64,000 bases of DNA from the NCBI RefSeq assembly GCF_000526995.1, contig NZ_AZUI01000001.1, positions 4,506,001 through 4,570,000 on the forward strand, read 5' to 3'. The DNA comes from Lacrimispora indolis DSM 755. Its GTDB lineage: Bacteria; Bacillota; Clostridia; Lachnospirales; Lachnospiraceae. Numbering within the stretch: position 1 is the stretch's first letter; each line of letters opens with the position of its first letter. The notes beneath the pieces were generated by a model that was given only the letters and a program-made list of their open reading frames with translations, had not been told where the DNA came from and ran no database searches. Made by a program: the position numbers and the translations under genes. Below are positions 8,119 through 17,046 of this stretch, piece after piece.

Positions 8119-9051
8119 ATGAGCAGAATATTAAAAAGGAGTAATAAACTTCACAAAGGGAACAAAATCCAGGAGATACTCATGATCACGCCCATGACAA
8201 TCGGGTTTTTGATGTTTTCCGTATATCCCATTATCTGGGTGCTGCGCTGGTCATTTTTTAAATACAATGGCTACAGCGATCCGGTTTTTATCGGCCTGGA
8301 CAACTTTGTCCGGGCATTTGCCAGGGATCCCGCCTACTGGGATTCATTAAAAAACACCTTTCTGATTGCCGGTATTAAGATGCTGATCGAAATTCCCCTT
8401 TCCCTGCTGCTGGCAGTTTTACTGAATAATAAGATAAATGGCAGCTCGTTTTTTCGGGTGGTGTTCTTCCTGCCTTCGGTGTTCAGTATCGCGGTGGTGG
8501 GATTGATCTTCTCCATCCTTTTCAGTGCGTATAATGGGATTATCAATGCCGCTCTTCGGGAGATTGGTTTTATATCGCGGAATATCAGCTGGTTCAGTGA
8601 TAAGGGGCATGCCATGTTTGTGATCATCCTGGTGTCCCTGTGGACAACATTTGGTTTAAATATGATTTACTTTCTCATGGGTCTGCAGAATATTTCCAAA
8701 TCCTTATATGAATGTGCGTCTATTGACGGAGCTGACGAGATTCAGCAGTTTTTTCACATTACCGTGCCCATGGTAGCGCCTATTCTTCAACTGGTACTGA
8801 TGATGAGTGTTTTGGGAACGATGAAGATGACGGACTTAATTCTGGTTCTCACCAACGGTGCCCCCGGCGGTTCCACAGAGGTAGTAATGACGTATATTTT
8901 CAAATACTTCTTCTCTTACGGCGAAAGCTCTTCAAAAGAAGTGCAGTTTGGCTATGCTTCGGCAATGGCGGTTATCACGGCAATTATTTTGGGGATCGTG
9001 ACGCTTATCTATTTGAAGGTATCAGAGAAAATGCAGTCGGTTGATGAATAG
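8119..9051 (+). CDS. sugar ABC transporter permease, MalF/UgpA-like
   Basis: First membrane subunit of the CUT1 importer, 310 residues with about six hydrophobic segments. The EAA loop that docks the ATPase is visible as LYECASIDGADEIQQFFHITVPMV, close to the C-terminal third. The N-terminus has the usual phrase MITPMTIGFLMFSVYPIIW. A GTG six bases earlier is possible, but ATG after AAGAGG is chosen. It is 14 bases from the second permease and co-transcribed with the lipoprotein in front. The partner ATPase is not in the window. Confidence 0.9.
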   Translation: MSRILKRSNKLHKGNKIQEILMITPMTIGFLMFSVYPIIWVLRWSFFKYNGYSDPVFIGLDNFVRAFARDPAYWDSLKNTFLIAGIKMLIEIPLSLLLAVLLNNKINGSSFFRVVFFLPSVFSIAVVGLIFSILFSAYNGIINAALREIGFISRNISWFSDKGHAMFVIILVSLWTTFGLNMIYFLMGLQNISKSLYECASIDGADEIQQFFHITVPMVAPILQLVLMMSVLGTMKMTDLILVLTNGAPGGSTEVVMTYIFKYFFSYGESSSKEVQFGYASAMAVITAIILGIVTLIYLKVSEKMQSVDE

Positions 9052-9065
9052 GGAGGAGGAAAGCG

Positions 9066-9914
9066 ATGAAAAAGGTATCGAAACACATACTGAGGATTAT
9101 TCTGTACGGTTTTCTGGCTGTGGTTACGCTGTTTGCCGTCTTCCCGGTCGTCTATATTTTGCTGTCGTCTTTTAAATCCAACCAGGAGATACTGGTTGGC
9201 GGAGTCCGGATTATTCCCCGGGAATGGCATCTGGAAAATTATGTACAGGCATGGAATCTGGCTAACTTTGGAAAATTGACCTTTAACAGTATTTTCTATA
9301 CAGTGGCAGTGGTGGCAGGTTGTGTCCTTACCTCGATTTTGGCCGGTTATGTGTTTGCCAGGGGGACGACAAGATTCTCCCGGCTGGTTAACGCCATGCT
9401 GCTGTGCTCCATGTTTGTTTCTATTGGAACCTTGTCCCTGTATCCCCAGCTGAGCCTTGCCAAGCTGTTTGGGCTGAATGGAACGCTTTGGGGGCCGATT
9501 ATCATCAGGGTTTTTGGGATGAATGCAACTCAGGTTTTTGTTGCCACAGGGTTTGTCCGCCAGATTTCCAGGGAGATAGATGAAGCGGCGCAGATCGATG
9601 GATGCAGTTTCTTCGGGATTTTTTGCCGGATTATTTTCCCGCTGTGCAAGCCGCTGGTGGCGACCACAGGGCTGATGGCTTTCCGGACAGCCTGGAGCGA
9701 TTATCTGCTTCCCTATGTATTTACCATATCAGCCAAGGAAAAATGGCCGCTGGTAGTCGGAGTAGTCAGCTTAAAATCCAGCGGAGAAGCTGTTTCCTCC
9801 TGGAATTTAATGCTTGCAGGAATTAGTATTTCAATTCTTCCCATGTTTATTATATACTTATTCTTAAACAAATATTTTATTTCAGGACTGACGGAAGGTT
9901 CTGTCAAAGGATAA
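9066..9914 (+). CDS. sugar ABC transporter permease, MalG/UgpE-like
   Basis: Second membrane subunit, 282 residues, with six predicted membrane segments and the EAA loop REIDEAAQIDGCSFFGIFCRIIFPL. The C-terminus ends in the family-typical KYFISGLTEGSVKG. It starts after GGGAGGAGG. With the preceding permease it forms the channel of the importer. The next gene, a membrane histidine kinase, begins 13 bases downstream, tying transport and signal sensing into one operon. Confidence 0.92.
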   Translation: MKKVSKHILRIILYGFLAVVTLFAVFPVVYILLSSFKSNQEILVGGVRIIPREWHLENYVQAWNLANFGKLTFNSIFYTVAVVAGCVLTSILAGYVFARGTTRFSRLVNAMLLCSMFVSIGTLSLYPQLSLAKLFGLNGTLWGPIIIRVFGMNATQVFVATGFVRQISREIDEAAQIDGCSFFGIFCRIIFPLCKPLVATTGLMAFRTAWSDYLLPYVFTISAKEKWPLVVGVVSLKSSGEAVSSWNLMLAGISISILPMFIIYLFLNKYFISGLTEGSVKG

Positions 9915-9927
9915 GTGAGGGCGATTT

Positions 9928-11478
9928 ATGTTTTATACCATTGGCTTGCTGTTGATCTTTTCGATTATTTTGCTTGTGTTTGACCGGAAAAGCAGATACT
10001 CTTATTTATTTGTGCTGATGGCAGCAGGAGTGATCATTGCGTTTTTTTCCATTATCCTGCATATCAATATGTTTGCAAGCTATGCAAGTTATTATGACAG
10101 CAGTATTTATTACCGTCTGGATTACTATATTTACAGGACGATTACAGACCGTATGGCCCTGCCGATTGTCTATAATATCCGGCTGATGAATTTAGGAATC
10201 GCCCTGTTTTTATTGGCAGAGACAATTTTTAATTACGAATTTTATCGGGGGCTGAGAGGCTACAGAGAGCAGAAAAAAAGCCGGGTGAAGATACGGGGCC
10301 ATGTCCTGCTGTTTTTGATTCCGTTTTTGTCCCTGCTGTTGTATGATCCCATAACATCTACAAACATGTACATCTATTATCACACTTCGGCCAGACCGCA
10401 GCTGGTGTATTACGTCTTTGAGGCGGTGAACCTGATCGTTAAGCTGAGTGTTCTTTATTTGCTGCTGCGGCCGGTTTTTCTGCTCCTTCGGTATGTGGCG
10501 GAGACGACCGTGCTGTTTTTGCGGAAACGTATTTTTTTGTTATCCATGGGGCTGCTCCTGGTGGCCTCCCTGTTTTACCGCTTTTTTTACGTAGGGCCAT
10601 TCAGTGTATCCGTTGGTAAGGTCATCCGCAGCGGTTTTTGGATTTTTGAAAATGTCCAGGCCAGGATTTCCAAGGTGTATCTGACTTCCCCATCGGTGGT
10701 ATTGATCGTTCTGGCGGTCTGCATGTCTATTCTGCTCAGCTTTCGTATGGATATCTCCGCCACCCTGTTTGTGGAACGGAAGATTCAAAAGAATCTGATT
10801 GTTATGAACGGGATGCTGGGTGAAACCCTTCATTCCCAAAAAAATTTACTGTTTTCCTTGCAGATTCTGACCGGTAAGATTGACGCCAAGGTGCCTCAGA
10901 AGGAGGAAGTTCCGGAGATCGGGAGAATGAAACTGCTGATTGATGAATCCCTGGCCCGGACTACAGAGATGCTGGATAAGTTAAAGGAGGTCAAGTACCA
11001 TTACCTTCATAACTGCATTGTCAGCATTATTGATGAAGCCCTGGCCGAGGTGACGGTTCCGGAGAATATCAGGATAGAGTGGGATAAGACAAGTTTTGAG
11101 GGAATCAGCGGAATGTATGACAGGTATCACTTATGTAAGGCGCTGGTAAATATTTTTTACAATGCGGTGGAGGCAATTGAGCAGTCAGGAAAGGAAGAAG
11201 GAAAGATTACCGTGCAGATTTTTTTCCTGTTTCACTGGCTGGTAATTGCGATTACGGATAACGGAACCGGTATCAAGCCCAGAAACCGTAACAGGATATT
11301 TACCCCCCACTATTCCGGCAAGCAGGGGAAGATGAACTGGGGCCTGGGGCTTCCCTATGTATATAAAGTGGTGAAAGCGCATCTGGGGCAGGTGAAGCTT
11401 GACAGCAGGGAAGGCGTTTATACATCAGTGCTGGTGATGCTGCCAGTAAGCAAAAACGACCCGGCAAAACAGCCGTGA
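9928..11478 (+). CDS. membrane sensor histidine kinase with atypical phosphoacceptor region
   Basis: A 516-residue kinase. The first 275 residues are membrane-embedded, with about seven hydrophobic segments and no large extracellular domain. The C-terminus is a HATPase_c domain: N-box NIFYNAVEAIE, G1 box DNGTGI, and the G2-like NWGLGLPYVYKVVKAHLG. Between them, LGETLHSQKNLLFSLQIL at about 298-315 carries His302, the best candidate phosphoacceptor; it resembles the Spo0B/citrate-kinase type H-box more than the classic HisKA. Its partner response regulator follows by 17 bases. Placement after a sugar importer suggests it senses the sugar or the loaded transporter. That role is inferred. Confidence 0.85.
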   Translation: MFYTIGLLLIFSIILLVFDRKSRYSYLFVLMAAGVIIAFFSIILHINMFASYASYYDSSIYYRLDYYIYRTITDRMALPIVYNIRLMNLGIALFLLAETIFNYEFYRGLRGYREQKKSRVKIRGHVLLFLIPFLSLLLYDPITSTNMYIYYHTSARPQLVYYVFEAVNLIVKLSVLYLLLRPVFLLLRYVAETTVLFLRKRIFLLSMGLLLVASLFYRFFYVGPFSVSVGKVIRSGFWIFENVQARISKVYLTSPSVVLIVLAVCMSILLSFRMDISATLFVERKIQKNLIVMNGMLGETLHSQKNLLFSLQILTGKIDAKVPQKEEVPEIGRMKLLIDESLARTTEMLDKLKEVKYHYLHNCIVSIIDEALAEVTVPENIRIEWDKTSFEGISGMYDRYHLCKALVNIFYNAVEAIEQSGKEEGKITVQIFFLFHWLVIAITDNGTGIKPRNRNRIFTPHYSGKQGKMNWGLGLPYVYKVVKAHLGQVKLDSREGVYTSVLVMLPVSKNDPAKQP

Positions 11479-11494
11479 TCAGGGAGGGAATAAC

Positions 11495-12166
11495 ATGGAG
11501 AAGATCAGAATTATCATTGCCGATGATATGGAGGAAATCCGCAACCATCTGGCTGAAAAAATAGCGGCTTTGTCCGGAGACATTGATATTGTCGGTGTTG
11601 TGGGAACCGGAAGGGAAGCCGTCAAGCTGACTGAGGAGCTTTTGCCGGATGTGGTGCTGATGGATATACAGATGGAAACCAGGATTGCCGGGATTTCTGC
11701 GATTGCAAAGATTCAGGAGCTGTTTCCCAATGTAAAGTGTATTGCCCTGACCGTTCATGAGGATGAGGAGTTTATTTTCCGGGCTTATCTGGCCGGTGCG
11801 GCAGACTATATCATTAAGGTAAGTCCTGTGGAGAAGATTGTCAAATCCATTCATGATGTCATTGACAATAAGCTGCTTGTCAGGCCGGAGGTTGCCAGGA
11901 AGCTGATTGACGGATACCGGCAGGTGCAGGAAAACCAGATCCGTTTAAAGGAAACCTTTCAGGTGATGCTTCTGATTAATACAACGGAATATGAGATTTT
12001 GAAAATGATATACGGTGGGCTTACCTACAGAAATATCGCTGAGCTGCGTTTTGTGCAGGAAACTACGATTCGCTCACAGGTCAATCACATATTAAAAAAG
12101 TTTGGAAAAAAGCGGATGAAGGATGTCATCAGGCAGTTGCGGGAGCTGAAGATATTCGAAGATTAA
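11495..12166 (+). CDS. response regulator, NarL/LuxR type
   Basis: A 223-residue regulator. Receiver domain at 1-125 with the acidic pair IADD, phosphoacceptor Asp57 (VVLMDIQM) and the Lys of YIIKVSP. The C-terminal segment from about 160 is a LuxR-like helix-turn-helix (EYEILKMIYGGLTYRNIAEL, then ETTIRSQVNHILKKFG), though more diverged than usual. It pairs with the membrane kinase just upstream and probably controls this operon and perhaps the divergent GH5 gene. Ribosome site CAGGGAGGGA precedes the ATG. No binding site could be assigned. Confidence 0.9.
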   Translation: MEKIRIIIADDMEEIRNHLAEKIAALSGDIDIVGVVGTGREAVKLTEELLPDVVLMDIQMETRIAGISAIAKIQELFPNVKCIALTVHEDEEFIFRAYLAGAADYIIKVSPVEKIVKSIHDVIDNKLLVRPEVARKLIDGYRQVQENQIRLKETFQVMLLINTTEYEILKMIYGGLTYRNIAELRFVQETTIRSQVNHILKKFGKKRMKDVIRQLRELKIFED

Positions 12167-12184
12167 TAGAAAGAGGGAACCATA

Positions 12185-13126
12185 ATGAAATCAAGGAAGC
12201 TTGGCAATACAGGACTGTACGTGCCGGAGGTCGGCTTTGGCGCATGGGCCATCGGCGGAAAAGGCTGGGGATCCACAGCGGATGATGAGAAGGCCTGGGA
12301 GGCGTTGGAAATCTCCTGGGACCAGGGTGTGCGCCTTTTTGATACCTGTGATGCTTACGGCGATGGGCACAGTGAGATTTTGCTGGGAAAATTTTTAAAG
12401 GGGAAACGGCAGGAGGCCGTGATTGTTACAAAAGGCGGAACTAATTTCCGGGTTCAGGAAAGAAGTAAGAATTTTGAACGGGAGTATCTGTTTGCCTGTC
12501 TGGAAGAGAGTCTGAGGCGGCTTCAGACAGAGTATGTTGACGTTTATCTTCTCCATGTGCCGGATGCCGCCTGGCAGGAAAAGGGCCTGATCTGGGATAC
12601 GCTAAAGGAGATGAAGCAATCAGGAAAGGTCCGGTTTGCAGGACTTGCCATGTGGGGAGCAAAGGACACGCTTCATGCATTTTCCCAGGATGAGGAGCGG
12701 GTCATGGAGGTTTTGGAATGCCCCTTTAATATTCTGAACAAATCGAATCTTAAGGTGGTGGAGATTGCCAGGGAAAGGGGAATTGCTGTGCTGACCAGCC
12801 AGCCCCTGGCCAGCGGAATTCTGACCGGGAAGTATGCTGCCGGAACCGGCTTTCCGGAAGGGGATAACCGGAAGGGCTTTTGGACCGGTGAGAGGTTTAA
12901 AGAGGTGGAGCCAGATATGGAGATCATCCGGGCGTGTATGGCTGAAACCGGCTTAAATATGGTACAGCTTTCTCTGGCATATAATCTGAATTATCCAGGT
13001 ATCAGTTGTGTGATACCGGGAGCGAAAACCCGGGAACAGGCACTTTCCAATATCTCCGGCAGCGGCATTGTGCTTGATGAAGCGGTGATGGAGCGGTTGA
13101 AACAGACCAGAGGATTTGTGTTTTAA
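12185..13126 (+). CDS. aldo/keto reductase
   Basis: NAD(P)H-dependent reductase of the AKR superfamily, a soluble beta-alpha barrel of 313 residues. Visible features are LGNTGLYVPEVGFGAWAIGG at the N-terminus, FDTCDAYGDGHSE with the active-site Asp53 and Tyr58, Lys83 in VIVTKGG, and the His of VDVYLLHVPD. The C-terminal GAKTREQALSNISGSGI contains the cofactor-binding pattern. The family reduces sugar aldehydes and ketones or works in the reverse direction. In this operon, with a GH2 glycosidase, an FAD oxidoreductase and a 2-hydroxyacid dehydrogenase, it probably acts on the released sugar or a derivative. The exact substrate is unknown. Confidence 0.88.
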   Translation: MKSRKLGNTGLYVPEVGFGAWAIGGKGWGSTADDEKAWEALEISWDQGVRLFDTCDAYGDGHSEILLGKFLKGKRQEAVIVTKGGTNFRVQERSKNFEREYLFACLEESLRRLQTEYVDVYLLHVPDAAWQEKGLIWDTLKEMKQSGKVRFAGLAMWGAKDTLHAFSQDEERVMEVLECPFNILNKSNLKVVEIARERGIAVLTSQPLASGILTGKYAAGTGFPEGDNRKGFWTGERFKEVEPDMEIIRACMAETGLNMVQLSLAYNLNYPGISCVIPGAKTREQALSNISGSGIVLDEAVMERLKQTRGFVF

Positions 13127-13147
13127 GGCTGGGACAGGGGGACTGAT

Positions 13148-15655
13148 ATGAGCTTACAGATCATTTGTGCCGGGTGGCAGATGAAACGGTTTCCGGCGGG
13201 GAGAGGGTTCAGCTATGAGGACCTTGAGAATGGGTTTGAGACCCCGGGAACTGGAAGAGACAGGATCTATGAGATTTCTGACTTTCCGGCTCAGGTTCAT
13301 GATGTGCTGCTGGCATATGGGGAAATAAAAAATCCCAATCTTACGGGAATAAACGAGGATTTGTGGATTGATGACTATGACTGGGTTTACCGGTGCGGGT
13401 TTTCGGCTGAGACAGGGGTGGAGTCCTGGCTCTTGCTGGAAGGAATCGATACCTTTGCCGATATTTATGTAAATGGCGTGTTGGTGAGGCAATGTGAGGA
13501 CGTTTTTTTGGAGTATCAGATTCCGGTGTCCCAGGTGCTTCTGGAACGGAATACGCTGCTGATTCATTTTCATTCGGCAAAGCACCGGATGGATGAAGCA
13601 GTACTGCCCCCGAAGTATCAGGGACGGGTTGGGGCGAACTCTGCATTTCGGGTGTTCCGTTCAGGATTTCACGAGTATTGTGGTCCAGCTCCGTTTTTGA
13701 TCCGATGCGGAATCTATGGAACGGTGGCATTAAAGCAGGTTTTTGCCCCTTCTTTTAAAGAGGTTTTGGTTGACACCATCCTGGAGGAGGACGGCAGCGG
13801 GAGAGTGCTGGTCGACGGAGTGTTTCTGGGCGATGGAGTGCAGGGGCTGGTTTCTGTCCAGGTGCTGGATGAGGATGGACGGCTGGCTGCAGGTCTGGAA
13901 ATACCGGTTGAACATAACCGGGTAAGGGCAGAGCTGCGTGTGGAACGCCCGCAGCTTTGGTGGCCGCGAACCCACGGGACACCTTATTTATATAAGGTAG
14001 AGCTGTGCTGTATCGGGAGCCCGGGGGAAAGCCTGATTAAATCTGTCGGATTCCGCCGGATAACCGGCGGGGCAGAGATGAATTTTACGGTAAATGGCAG
14101 GCCTTTAAAACTGTGGGGAGCAAACCTGGTTCATCCGGATACCATGAGTAATTGCTATCGCCCGGAGGTGATGAACCGGCTTCTTGATCTGGCAGAGCTT
14201 GGCAATTTCAATGCTCTGCGGGTCTGGGGAGAGGGAGAAAAGCTTCCGGAGGCGTTTTATGAGGAGTGTGACCGCAGGGGGATACTGATCTGGCAGGATT
14301 TTTATTTGTGCTGTTCCCTGTATTCGGAAGAGCCTCATTATCTTGCGCTGTGCCGGGAGGAAGCAATGCAGCTGGTAAAACGGCTGAAATCCCATCCCTG
14401 TATCCTGCTCTGGTGCGGCGGCAATGAAACTCTGTTATGCCGGGACTATGGTTATCCCGGCGAGGAATGTCTGGGGAGCGTGATTTTTGACCAGGTTTTT
14501 GCAAAGGTGTGCAAAAGCCTTGATCCAAAACGGTATTATCACCTTTCTTCCCCGTCCGGAGGCCGGTGGGCCAATGACCCGGAAGAGGGTGACACTCATG
14601 GCTATACCCATCTGTGGTTTGTTCCGGGGCGGGAATATCCGGTGTTCTTAAGTGAGAACTGCCGGGTTTCGGCACCGGCAATCAAATCCATGAGACGCAT
14701 GATGACGGAGGAGGAGCTTTGGCCTGATGGTTATAGCGGCCGGGTAACACGGAAAACAATGTTACAATGGCCGGAAACCTGGAGCCGGCATAATACCAAC
14801 CAGGGCTTCTTAAAGCTGGGGCCTGTGGAGCATTATTATGACGCTCTTTCCCCGGAGGAGCTGGTGTATAATCTTGGCGCGGCACACGGGGAATATATCC
14901 GGGAACAAGTGGGGCGGTTCCGCCGGGGCTACAGCGGAGACCATCCGATGGACAGGCGGCGGACAGGCGGGCATCTGCTCTGGAAGTTCAATAATAACAG
15001 CAATATTATTTCTTACGGAGTGGTGGATTATTTTCAGGAGCCATACTATCCTTATTATGAATTGAAACGCTGCTATGAGCCGTTTTTTCTATCCTGTGAG
15101 TTTGGGGACCAGGGCTATTTGTGGATTACCAATGATACTCCGGAGGTGAAACAGGGGATTTTGGAGGTGTCGCTCTTTGACATTCAGAAGAATTGCATGA
15201 TCCGATCCTTTGAGCAAGCATTTTCGGTGGTTCCGGACGAATCCCGGCCTGTCTGTACCCTCAAGCCTTTCGGACAGTTTTTAAAAAGGCATGCGGTGTA
15301 TGCCAGGGCTGTATCAGATTCAGGGGAGGTTTTAGGAACCTCACTGGATGTTTTTGAGATCGAGCGCCATATGGAATATCCAGTGAAAACGGGTTTGTCC
15401 CTCATCCAGGAAGGTGATTTGCTTTTGGTTTGCTGTGAAGCCTTTGCCAGGTGTGTGGAGGTTACGGCAGGAGATGGCGGGGCGGCTTTTGGCTGGCTGT
15501 TTGAGGATAATTATTTTGATTTGCTTCCCGGAATGGAAAAGCGGATCCGGATTCTCTCCGGACAGCTGCAGGGAAGGATAACTGCAAAATCAGTTTATGA
15601 TGAAAATCCGGCAGTTCTGTGGTATCAGAGTCCGGAACGGAAAGAGAGGGAATGA
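13148..15655 (+). CDS. GH2 family glycosidase, beta-mannosidase-like
   Basis: An 835-residue cytoplasmic enzyme with the GH2 layout: sugar-binding domain (1-195), immunoglobulin-like domain (about 195-305) and TIM barrel. The acid/base Glu is Glu427 in LWCGGNET and the likely nucleophile is Glu503 in VFLSENCR. The segment GANLVHPDTMSNC and LRVWGEGEKLPEAFYEECDRRGILIWQDF is characteristic of the beta-mannosidase branch rather than beta-galactosidase. There is no signal peptide. Its stop codon overlaps the start of the FAD oxidoreductase (ATGATG/TGA). It probably removes mannose or a related sugar from imported oligosaccharides. Exact specificity is uncertain. Confidence 0.85.
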   Translation: MSLQIICAGWQMKRFPAGRGFSYEDLENGFETPGTGRDRIYEISDFPAQVHDVLLAYGEIKNPNLTGINEDLWIDDYDWVYRCGFSAETGVESWLLLEGIDTFADIYVNGVLVRQCEDVFLEYQIPVSQVLLERNTLLIHFHSAKHRMDEAVLPPKYQGRVGANSAFRVFRSGFHEYCGPAPFLIRCGIYGTVALKQVFAPSFKEVLVDTILEEDGSGRVLVDGVFLGDGVQGLVSVQVLDEDGRLAAGLEIPVEHNRVRAELRVERPQLWWPRTHGTPYLYKVELCCIGSPGESLIKSVGFRRITGGAEMNFTVNGRPLKLWGANLVHPDTMSNCYRPEVMNRLLDLAELGNFNALRVWGEGEKLPEAFYEECDRRGILIWQDFYLCCSLYSEEPHYLALCREEAMQLVKRLKSHPCILLWCGGNETLLCRDYGYPGEECLGSVIFDQVFAKVCKSLDPKRYYHLSSPSGGRWANDPEEGDTHGYTHLWFVPGREYPVFLSENCRVSAPAIKSMRRMMTEEELWPDGYSGRVTRKTMLQWPETWSRHNTNQGFLKLGPVEHYYDALSPEELVYNLGAAHGEYIREQVGRFRRGYSGDHPMDRRRTGGHLLWKFNNNSNIISYGVVDYFQEPYYPYYELKRCYEPFFLSCEFGDQGYLWITNDTPEVKQGILEVSLFDIQKNCMIRSFEQAFSVVPDESRPVCTLKPFGQFLKRHAVYARAVSDSGEVLGTSLDVFEIERHMEYPVKTGLSLIQEGDLLLVCCEAFARCVEVTAGDGGAAFGWLFEDNYFDLLPGMEKRIRILSGQLQGRITAKSVYDENPAVLWYQSPERKERE

Positions 15656-17046
15656 TGGCAGGCGATTTTATTGTGGAACAGATCAGGACGCCGGTACGAT
15701 ACACCTGTGATACTGTGGTGTGCGGCGGCGGTACAGCCGGTTTCGCGGCGGCTCTTGCTGCGGCCAGAAACGGTGCAAAGACGATTCTGGTGGAACGGTT
15801 TGGTTATGTGGGCGGTACCCTGGTAAACGGGGCAGGACCGCTTCACAGCTTTTACAATCTTTATAAGGCTTTCCCGGAGGCTCCGAAGCAGCAGGTGGTT
15901 CAGGGGATTCCTCAGGAGATTATTGAACGGATGATGGCAGCCGGTGGGTCCCCCGGCCATTTAGAACAGGACAAGGGCGGCAGCTATGATTCCGTGATCA
16001 CGATCGTGGACTGGGAGCTGTTTAAGGATGTGGCATTTGCCATGCTTGAAGAGGCCGGAGTAACAGTACTTTTACATACCATGATTGTAGGAGCATTAAT
16101 GGACGGGGCCCGGGTGACCGGCATTGTGACAGAAGGAAAGTCAGGGAGAGAGGCAATCAGGGCAGGAGTCGTGATTGATGCCACCGGGGATGCGGATGTT
16201 GCCGCATTGGCGGGAGCGGATTATGTGAAACGTCAGGATACCACTTCAGTGGGAATGCCTTTCGGGATGAATGATGTTGATATGACCCGATTGGTGGACT
16301 ATCTGAAGGAAAAGAATTTGATCACCCAGCTGATTGAAGGGGATAAGGGGAGCGAAACAGACCACGTGATTCGTCTGGGCTTCCAGTTAAACCAGGTGCC
16401 GGAATTTACGGAATTTATGGATAAGGAAGGCATGTGGGGACCGTTGGGTTTTTCCCTTCATGAAAACAGCTTTACTTACATCAACAGCGCCAATTTAAAA
16501 AATGTGGACACCACCAATTCGGAGGAATATTCGGCGGCAGAGATTACTCTGCGCCATCAGATCATGCAGTTGGCGGCGATGCTTAAGCAGTATATTCCGG
16601 GGTTTGAAAAAGCCTATGTGAGCTGGACGCCGGCCAGCATCGGTATCCGGCTGACCAGAATTGTGTCCTGTGAGCATGATATGTCTCTGGATGAAATTGT
16701 GAATGGACGGCGGTTTGAGGATGAGGTGTATCTATACGGCTTTCATGATTGCGCGCCGCGGATTGTCATTAAAGACGGCGGCTGCTACGGCGTGCCGTAC
16801 CGGGCGCTGCTGCCGGTGAAATTACAGGGAATTCTGGTGGCAGGCAGATGCATTACCAGTACCTGGGAGGCGCATATGTCTACCCGCAATACGGTGTCCT
16901 GCATGGCTCAGGGGCAGGCTGCCGGAACTGCCGCCGCCCTTTGTGTCCGGGAAGGCTGTCTGCCCAAAGCACTGGATGTAATGAAACTGAGAACAACATT
17001 AATTTCCCAGGGAGTGTATCTGGGACAGGAGGATCAGATCAGATGA
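15652..17046 (+). CDS. FAD-dependent oxidoreductase
   Basis: A 464-residue flavoprotein of the FAD_oxidored family (PF12831 type). The Rossmann motif GGGTAGFAAALAAARNGAKT begins near residue 25 and is followed by the acidic end of beta-2 (ILVERFGYVGGT). A second FAD contact, VIDATGDADVAALAGADY, and the C-terminal LLVAGRCITSTWEAHMS-like stretch are also present. The start chosen, ATG ATG overlapping the GH2 stop, follows AGAGAGG; longer in-frame starts would run into GH2. Overlap at both ends (also with the dehydrogenase) points to tight coupling. A sugar or sugar-acid oxidation step is likely but the substrate is unknown. Confidence 0.85.
   Translation: MMAGDFIVEQIRTPVRYTCDTVVCGGGTAGFAAALAAARNGAKTILVERFGYVGGTLVNGAGPLHSFYNLYKAFPEAPKQQVVQGIPQEIIERMMAAGGSPGHLEQDKGGSYDSVITIVDWELFKDVAFAMLEEAGVTVLLHTMIVGALMDGARVTGIVTEGKSGREAIRAGVVIDATGDADVAALAGADYVKRQDTTSVGMPFGMNDVDMTRLVDYLKEKNLITQLIEGDKGSETDHVIRLGFQLNQVPEFTEFMDKEGMWGPLGFSLHENSFTYINSANLKNVDTTNSEEYSAAEITLRHQIMQLAAMLKQYIPGFEKAYVSWTPASIGIRLTRIVSCEHDMSLDEIVNGRRFEDEVYLYGFHDCAPRIVIKDGGCYGVPYRALLPVKLQGILVAGRCITSTWEAHMSTRNTVSCMAQGQAAGTAAALCVREGCLPKALDVMKLRTTLISQGVYLGQEDQIR

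Noticed and set aside
16848..17042. Longer N-terminus for the 2-hydroxyacid dehydrogenase
   Set aside because: The 65 extra codons lie inside the FAD oxidoreductase gene and do not resemble the family; the ATG at 17043 gives the normal start and overlaps the stop as ATGA.
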